From: Oxytricha trifallax
Taxonomy: Eukaryota > Ciliophora > Spirotrichea > Sporadotrichida > Oxytrichidae
Reading direction: 5' to 3'
Length of the DNA stretch: 64,000 bases
Assembly: GCA_000711775.1 (NCBI GenBank)
Contig: ARYC01003166.1
Coordinates: 1-64,000, forward strand
The notes under the pieces were generated by a model, which searched no databases, was not told where the DNA came from, and saw only the letters and a program-made list of their open reading frames with translations. Positions 56,942 to 64,000 of this stretch are shown here, one piece after another (within the stretch, counting starts at the first letter, position 1; each line of letters begins with the position of its first letter). Position numbers and translations under genes: made by a program.

Positions 56942-58556
56942 TCAGTGCTAAGCAGGTTATTATTACACTGGTTGAGTGCTATTAAAAATATTTTATTAAG
57001 TAATTTATGATTTTTGTTATGTTTTTGCTGGTTTGTTTAATACTGACTTTTACGTTTTAATTTCCTCTTTTTTGTGTTATTATTTAGGCTAAGCACTTAC
57101 ATTTCCTTTTCTTCCAACTATTGGATTTTGATTATTTTTTATTTAAGTTTTTGGTGCATTATTTTATATATTTGTTGGTAACTTACTTAATCTATAGCAT
57201 AAAATATTATTAAAAAAAGTTCTAATAAGTCTTTATTCTTTAAACATGCTGTTCAGGGCAATCTCAATTTTCTCTAGAATCTATAGGTTAAATCCTTTAT
57301 CGATCAAGGTTTCCAAATTGACTTCAATTACTGGACATTCAATTTTATCAATAGCCTTGTTTACTATTCTCCTAGCGAGACCTGTAGTTCCCAGTACAAT
57401 CAAACAATCCATTTTATTTTCAACGAAATTATCAACTGAATCAGATCTGTAGTATTATTCAGAATATGATTCATCGAAGAACATCCAGTGAGGCTTCATA
57501 TTCGATCCATATTCTTTGCATACTGGAACGTGATTTTCTATATCTTCAACTTCTTTGAGGTCAGGTGCTTGATAGAAGAGTATAATATAATATAAAAATT
57601 CTAAAAAATTCTTGAATAATCCTTATCTTCGCCAGAGCAGTGCATATAGTCCACATTTCCATGAACTTAATTAACATAGGGTGTAAAAGCAAAGTCTTTA
57701 ATACCTTATTTTCTCTCTTTTTACCCACTCATCAAAATTTAAGATTGCTTGATTAGCTAAGGATGATAGTGATCTATATTTAGAGTTACTAAGAAACTCT
57801 CTGACTTTTTAGACTAGTGGCAGTATTCTTGAAATTTCAAGATTGAATGATGGCCTGCATTTGGCTTACATCTATTTCTTAACTCATAAAAGTCATAATG
57901 CCGTTTCCAGTTTAGTTAAGGGTTTTTACAAGAGAATTTCTCTGTTAATATAACCTGAGGATCAATCTATAAATTATAGTGGTTTAAATTTAAGGTATAT
58001 TTATCATAAGTTAATTCTAATTAAAGAGTTTGAATAATACTATTTTTAATGAACCTCATCCCCATATGACTTTGTTTAAAACCCATTTTACCCTCTAAAA
58101 GTAGGTATTCCACTTGCAGCACTCAGAACAGCCCCAGCTAAAATACAAATATTTTTCTTTCCAACTAGATACTTAGCTGCATCCTTTGAAGAGATAATCT
58201 CTGGCTTATGAGTTAAAGTTATGTTAGGATTCCCCCAAGTCAAAACTCATCATTTACTTCTCACCAAAAGCCTTGTTTATTTTTGAAAATGCTAAATAAT
58301 AATATGTTACAAAAATCAGAAGAAAAAGATAAATTTCATTATTCTACGATATATAAAATTTAATGTAAACTTACCATCTTGAAATTCTTTAAACTTTCTC
58401 TCTAAATCTGAAACATGATCTATAGGAGTTAATAGGTAAAGTGGCGGTTGATAAAATAAATTGATAGTTTTATTTTGAATCCACTAATGAATTATTTATA
58501 AATTGTGTATTAGTATCTGTGATTGTCGATGTGTCTGTACTTTAATTCCTTTCCAT
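56942..58556 (-). CDS. Sirtuin (Sir2 family NAD-dependent deacylase)
   Basis: Minus strand, ATG at 58554-58556, TGA at 56942-56944. The NAD-binding signature is AGAVLSAASGIPTFRG (family GAGxSxxSGIPxFRG). Then LVTLNIDHYHPQLI (TQNID region), VHGNVDYMHC (catalytic His and first Zn Cys), PVCKEYGSNMKPHWMFFDE (second Cys pair partly lost: one Cys is Tyr) and LIVLGTTGLARR. The C-terminal tail is Q/N/K-rich (about 56942-57140). GTAAGTTTAC ... TTATTTAG (about 58373-58292) is an intron; further interruptions lie near 57610 and 58010. One or two frame changes in the N-terminus. Sirtuins remove acyl groups from lysines using NAD+, often on histones. Confidence 0.85.
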
Positions 58557-61500
58557 CTTACAATCAGAACAAACTAAAAATATATGAATTTTTTTAATAT
58601 TACAAAAATGAAATTTATAATGATTGTCAAACTCTGGTTAAAATTTAATCTATTATAATTAATTTAATTTCAAAAAACTATTTATATTTGCATTTCTTAG
58701 AATAATTTTATATGAAATTCATTATAATAAATATCCCTAACTTCCTTTTTGTTAGAATTTTATTTCAACAGATTTAAAATATTACTGTTATTAATTTTAA
58801 ATATTTTGTAAAATTTAAAAGTTATTAAATACAAGCATTAATTAGTAAAATTAAAAAAATGACAATACTTATATATTTGTTAAATAGGGTTATTAAGGAT
58901 TATATTTTATAAATAAAAATAAATTAATTAGTTTTAGAAGTTTAATAATGATATATGTTATCTATTTTAAATTCTCAATCATCTCATAATGTTATTAAGA
59001 ATTATAATTAAAAAATTATATAATTGAATTTAAAAACTTTGAATTTAATGAAATTAAGAAAGCCTGCAATATATGAGTTTTATTGAAATTAAATATTCAT
59101 TAAAAATGTGTATCATTTTATTTAATCTAAATTAAAATTAAAAAATAATTATATCATAGAAAGCTTTTTTAATCAATTTGTTTAGCATTAAACTACAAAA
59201 ACTCTTATTTAACGAGTTTTCTTGATATATTGTATAATTTAGTTAGAGTTTATCTTTAATCTTTTAGTGCTAATTAAATTACAATTAATGATACAATATT
59301 CAATTTTTGGGGGGGGGGAAGTTTCCTACACTCGAGGAAGTTTCTTGCACTGTTTTTTTATTTATGTTAAATTTAATAAATTTTACATATGAATTAACAA
59401 ATTTAATATTTTTATGACCCATCATATATTTAGAGCATATTGTTCATCATTGAAATAGCTCAAGAAAATATAGTATAATATTATATAGGCATGGTAAGAA
59501 CAAGATAAATTGAATCAGAATTACACTAACAATTGGATACAATATTTGAAATTACTTTAGCAAAGCAATATAAAATTTAAGAGACAGAACCTACAAATAT
59601 CAGATAAAAATGTCAGAGTTTTTGGAATCTTAAGAAAGATATTGACTATTGATTAATAAATTAAAGTAATTATAACAATAAAATTAGACCTGAAGTTGGT
59701 TGATAGTTGTTATAAAGAGAAATTTAATTTAAAAAAAATTAAAAAATATAAAATTAAAAAAAGTGCAGGAAACTTCCCTAAAATTTTTATTGAAAAAGAT
59801 AGCTGTGAATAAATATCTATTGAATAAGGCATACATTTAAATTATAAGAAAATATAGTAATGAGATTAAGATTTATAATGATTTTAAATGTTGTTTAAGT
59901 TTTTATATTTTAAATAATACTTCTTATTCTCTTGTGGCAAAAATATTTTTAAAAGTAAAAGAACTGTAGAAAGTGAGATTTTTATTAATGTTCAAATTAA
60001 TGATATTGAGAATATATTAATCCGTGGCTTTAATTATCATAATTGGCCCGCGAGGTAATATTGATTATTTAAGTAATTATATATTGTTTTTAATTCTTGG
60101 TTAATAATATTGAGTGTTTAGGTTAAAATATCAATAAGAATTCTTATTAAGGATTCTTAAATAAATAGAGGTTTCATTCTTAATAAAATTTCAATATGAT
60201 AATTCAGAAATTAACGCATTGATTTTTATATTGGAAAATTGCATAATAACACTATTATAAATTTAAAAGTTTGATCGCAAATCCATAAAGACTTTAATTA
60301 ATTCATTAATAATAAAAATCACTCACATTTAAAATTACTTTCAAGCACAAACTATTAAGAGTTATACTTTACAAAATCACTTGACCATAATGAGATATAA
60401 TTGATTAACGAACCATAAGGAATTTTATCGTAATCCCAGCTTAAATTAAATTTAGATATAAGGCTTTACAATTCAAGTAATGTTAATTAGGCAAAAAGCC
60501 AAAAATTCAAAAATATTTAATAGCCTTGGGAAATGATAATTATATTTTTAGTTATAAGCCTTGAAATTTATTAAGTAACTAAGATGTCATAATTATAAAT
60601 TTATCAATTTTTAAACTTAACAAAGGTTTAAATAATTGAGCTTGCTATATATCTTTTAATTTGTAATTTCGAACAACCCAAAATTATGGGCAGTCGATTT
60701 TATGAAAATATTTGTGAACTTCTCCTTGTTCGTTGTATTCTATAGCTTTTTAAATGCGGATAAACCTAAAATTCTCAAATCAAATTTTACATTTAAAAAT
60801 TTTGGGAAGGGTTTACATAAAACCTTTTATTATTTTATAAACTCTATGCGTGATTTTGCTTTCGAGAATAAAATATTGTTAATTAATAAACTGTTTATAC
60901 TTAAAAAAATATTAATCTGGTAAATCAAAACTTAAAAATATATTCTTTTGTAAAAATTTAAATTATTTTTCAGTGAAAAAATGATTTAATAACATGCAAA
61001 AGGATCCAAAGGTATTTATTTAAATTTTAAAGGAATATAGTGGTGATAATTTCATTTTAGATTCAGATACTTTTTAGCTCCGAATATTTATAATTTATCT
61101 CTTAAATAGCATTAGTATCTAACCGTCTTGTGTCAGATGACTATTAACCTGTATTGATATTGAAATTGGATCTAAGTTAAAGCAATAATTGCTAACTTGT
61201 TAATCTTTAATGCATCTTTCAAACTCTACAATTTGTTAAAAAAACATCAAGATCTTATATTTTTATCACTAAATTCAGGCCTGAATGTCAAATTTTGAAA
61301 TAAATCCTCTATAAAAGGAATTCATTGTCATTGTAACCTGTCGTTATTAAAGTTTCCTTAATCGTTTCATTTGAGCTAGACAATATTTAAAAAAAATTAA
61401 ATATTTTAATTTTTAAGTTCAAATCTTTCAATGTATTTTATAGATTATTTTGAAATTTGTAAAATGCTTCATTCGAATATACAATATCGTCATTTATATC

Positions 61501-63304
61501 TAATTAATAATCAGTATACTTTAGAGTACGTATATAAGTTTTTAATTTTAATACTTTTCTTTTTATTGCATTTGGAATTGATTTCTCAAATACTTCTCAT
61601 TTTAGTGCAAGAATATTCCAGTAAACAGAGTTATCAATAAAATGAAAACATGAATCATCTAGAACTATTAGCAATTGATACCATAATAATTTGCAGACAT
61701 AAAAATTTAAACCCTTGAATTTTCAAATATTTATTTTAACTTTAAAATAAGATTATTAATTTAACTTAAAAATAGATTAAGCCTAGTTTTTATACAAAAA
61801 ATAAGACATATATTATTTATATGTATCTTATTGAGACATCACTTTAATTCTTAATAATATCTTATATAAAAGGTAATAAAGGATATTGGTTTTTGAGTGT
61901 ATAGTACATAATTAGTAGCGAATGAGAGAAGTTTGAAATACGAAGCAGTGGATGCAAGAATTATCAAAAATAAATTGTTCAATTATAATTAAGTCATTGT
62001 TGGATGGTAGGCTACATATTCATGACTTGTTAAAAACAATTTTTGACTAGCCAATATGACTAAAACAGGTTGCATTACAAATAATTGAAATTTCAAAATA
62101 ATGTCTGGTTTCATATTTATTATCGATCATTTATGTTTAAAAATAAAAAATTGTTATTATTCATAAATTAACGAAACATAATTATAATTTACTAAACTTT
62201 AATGAAAATGAATTTCTACGTTTTATTCAAAGAGAGAGAGAGACAGCTAAATTATCAAACCTCAAGATGATAAATTTTTACAGTAATTTATTTATTCCAA
62301 TCAAGTATAATTCAAGCCTTTTTAACTTATCTCAAATCAACTATAATAGTTAAGTAGTATTCACATTTTTATTATTTTTTAAAGAGTTTAATTTAATAAA
62401 CTGCGATTAGAAAATTACCTAAAATTCATTGAAAAATTACTAAATTTTATAGAATGCATAATGAACCTCTAATATTTTCAAGCACATGACGTTCGCAAAC
62501 AACAAATGATTTTGAGATTTAATAATAAATACTAAATAATTTGTAAATGCATAAATAACTAAGAATATTAGATGTCTCAGTATAAATAATTAGAAGATAT
62601 ACATTTTATATTTCTAATTTTAAGATGTAATTTATTTCATATTATTTAAAACATTCCAGTTTATTTATTTTAAAAACTTATATTTCTCCTAATTCTATTG
62701 TATTTTATCAATAATAAGAATAATCAAAAGATTTATTTAAGAAAGGGATATAGAAAAATAGATTATTAATATCTTAGTCTGCATTTATAAGAAATTAAAA
62801 AAAGTCAATACAATGTGAAAAGTATCCAAAGACTTATTTTCAAAATCAATCCAACTAATTTAGCTATTTATCAATTTAATTTATAAAATAAATATCAGCG
62901 AAGTTATAACTATTCGAATTATGTTAATTTTTCCATAGTTTCCTGATATCATACTCAAAACTAAGATAACAATAATCAGCGTGATTATTAAACTGTTTTA
63001 ATAAAGATTATCTAATATAAATTTAGTTATAAAGATTATGTGGTCGAATAACAAAAGAGATTTTGTGAATTCCTTGAGCCGTGAATTATAGTAATCTTTT
63101 TCATTGAAAAATTCGTGATCCAAAGAAATTAATTGTTACAAGCGTTATTTAAGCTCTTTTATCATCATTTACTCTATTTTAAGATTTACAAAAAGTTTAC
63201 ATCAGCTAATTTTTACTAGTTTATTTATACCTTTTAATTTAAGGAATCACAACATTAATGAACTTATTTCTAGATAGTTCAGTATTTTTAATACTGCTAA
63301 ATAA
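58557..63304. other. Long AT-rich region with one MITE
   Basis: No firm gene. The only features are the inverted-repeat element at 59301-59792 and a weak open frame from 60702 (MKIFVNFSLFVVFYSFLNAD, signal-peptide-like) that remains open to a TGA near 61041; its composition is AT-driven, and I give it low weight. The remainder is typical eliminated-type germline spacer. Confidence 0.5.
59301..59792. mobile_element. 492-bp inverted-repeat element with G-run
   Basis: The left end is CAATTTTTGG followed by a run of 8 more G (10 in all) and AAGTTTCCTACACT; the right end is the complement of CAATAAAAATTTTAGGGAAG plus TTTCCTGCACT. Just inside the left tip, GAGGAAGTTTCTTGCACT repeats the tip motif. 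The interior is AT-rich with no gene. No clear target duplication. Confidence 0.65.
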
Positions 63305-63972
63305 TCATAGTAATTAAATCAAAAATTAATTAATTGTAAATGTTGTAATATCTTAATTAAGAAGCTTAGGAAGAAATCCATCGAATCCTCTCTTTCTGAA
63401 ATTTCCAAATTGACTCTCAGGGATTGCTGTATGCGCATAAATCATGCAATTAGCAGTTCGACTGCTATTATAATAGAATTATTATAAATCTCTTTTAATA
63501 ATTTTAGTGGCTTCTACTCCATCCAAACCTGCCATATTAATATTTATAAGAAACAATTTATATTGTGATATATTAGAAGTTGCATTAAGTGTTGTCTTTT
63601 TTAAACTGCTTTAATAGCTTGATTTCCATTATAAGCCAAATCACTTGAAAGATTGAATCTGTTTTTTAGAATCATTTTAATTATTTCTACATTGAATAAA
63701 CATAAGTTAATGGAAAAATTAACACATATTTACATCTGGTAATTTACTGTATCGTCTACTATGAGAATACCTGCAAAATCATATAATTAAGCTGATGCCT
63801 CTTGAATGAAATAGTTTGGAGAAAGCTGTTAACTTCGAGAAGCATCAATTTGAATTTCTTCTTTTCTTAAGTATGATTTATTAGATTAGAAATATATACA
63901 ACGAGAAGATAGACATACAGAGAAAAAATTATTTTCAAGTGCTTCATCTTTGATCAAAAGATATCACTACCT
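63305..63972 (-). CDS. Response-regulator receiver domain protein (partial at right edge)
   Basis: Minus strand, ending at the TGA at 63305-63307 and opening near 63972, perhaps continuing beyond the window. The receiver fold is readable: ILIVDDTVNYQM (acidic pair), NVEIIKMILKNRFNLSS then DLAYNGNQAIKAV, LFLININMAGLDGVEATKII, MIYAHTAIPES (Thr switch) and GFDGFLPKLLN (conserved Lys). The phosphoacceptor Asp (usual MDxxMPxMDG) is Asn here. One frame change lies near 63600. In ciliates such domains sit at the C-terminus of hybrid histidine kinases in phosphorelay signalling; the kinase part is not visible. Confidence 0.75.
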
Positions 63973-64000
63973 AAATGTTTATATTCAATAAAATGACATT

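Noticed and set aside
60702-61041. Signal-peptide-like open frame as a real gene
   Set aside because: AT-rich composition alone produces hydrophobic F/L/I/K-rich frames; no family match and no even codon use.

Overview
This window looks like germline (micronuclear) DNA of a hypotrich ciliate close to Oxytricha/Sterkiella. Three observations support that. (1) Long reading frames appear on both strands only if TAA and TAG are read as glutamine and TGA is the sole stop. (2) Two near-complete telomere-bearing elements (TBE) of about 4 kb are present, with C4A4 telomere-like tips and ANT target sites. (3) Conserved genes sit as AT-rich-flanked islands, split by palindromic insertions and by short GT-AG introns. 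All gene calls here use that code. I had no search tools, so family names rest on motifs I could read by eye.

Layout. 0.3-2.8 kb: decayed SF2 helicase-like gene. 4.6-4.9 kb: very old, AT-drifted TBE end. 7.56-11.65 kb: TBE copy 1 (transposase, 22-kDa ORF, zinc-finger/kinase ORF). 11.98-12.89 kb: zinc-finger MT-A70 methyltransferase-like gene. 13.4-15.0 kb: decayed Tc1/mariner-type transposase region. 15.3-22.1 kb: five unrecognised genes or gene fragments. 22.41-26.34 kb: TBE copy 2, inverted relative to copy 1. 27.1-34.1 kb: three unrelated-looking long genes that share one 3' module (a small hairpin motif, a GC hairpin and an ATT-rich tail). This is the strongest candidate for an undescribed element family. 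One copy is interrupted by a 989-bp GC-capped foldback element. 35.2-43.5 kb: an 8.3-kb unit bounded by ~430-bp inverted repeats and carrying two large surface-protein genes, one ending in a YHYH domain. 44.1-48.6 kb: EF-hand gene interrupted by a palindromic IES/MITE. 48.6-49.55 kb: two more inverted-repeat elements, one with a perfect 8-bp target duplication. 49.7-58.6 kb: the most host-like, gene-dense part, with an FCP1/SCP-type phosphatase, an SDR reductase, SmE, an RRM/RGG protein, a secreted protein and a sirtuin, spaced by roughly 20-250 bp. 58.6-63.3 kb: AT-rich DNA with one MITE. 63.3-64.0 kb: response-regulator receiver domain entering from the right edge.

Many conserved frames carry one or a few single-base frame breaks or an in-frame TGA although their catalytic motifs survive. 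This may be real decay of germline copies, excision-dependent frames, or assembly indels; the sequence alone cannot separate them. SmE is the clearest intact conserved gene.

How the parts fit: the DNA elements (TBEs, foldbacks, MITEs) are of the kind hypotrichs eliminate during macronuclear development. The 44-58 kb genes are ordinary housekeeping and signalling genes expected to survive into the macronucleus. The 15-34 kb genes look germline-limited or decaying.
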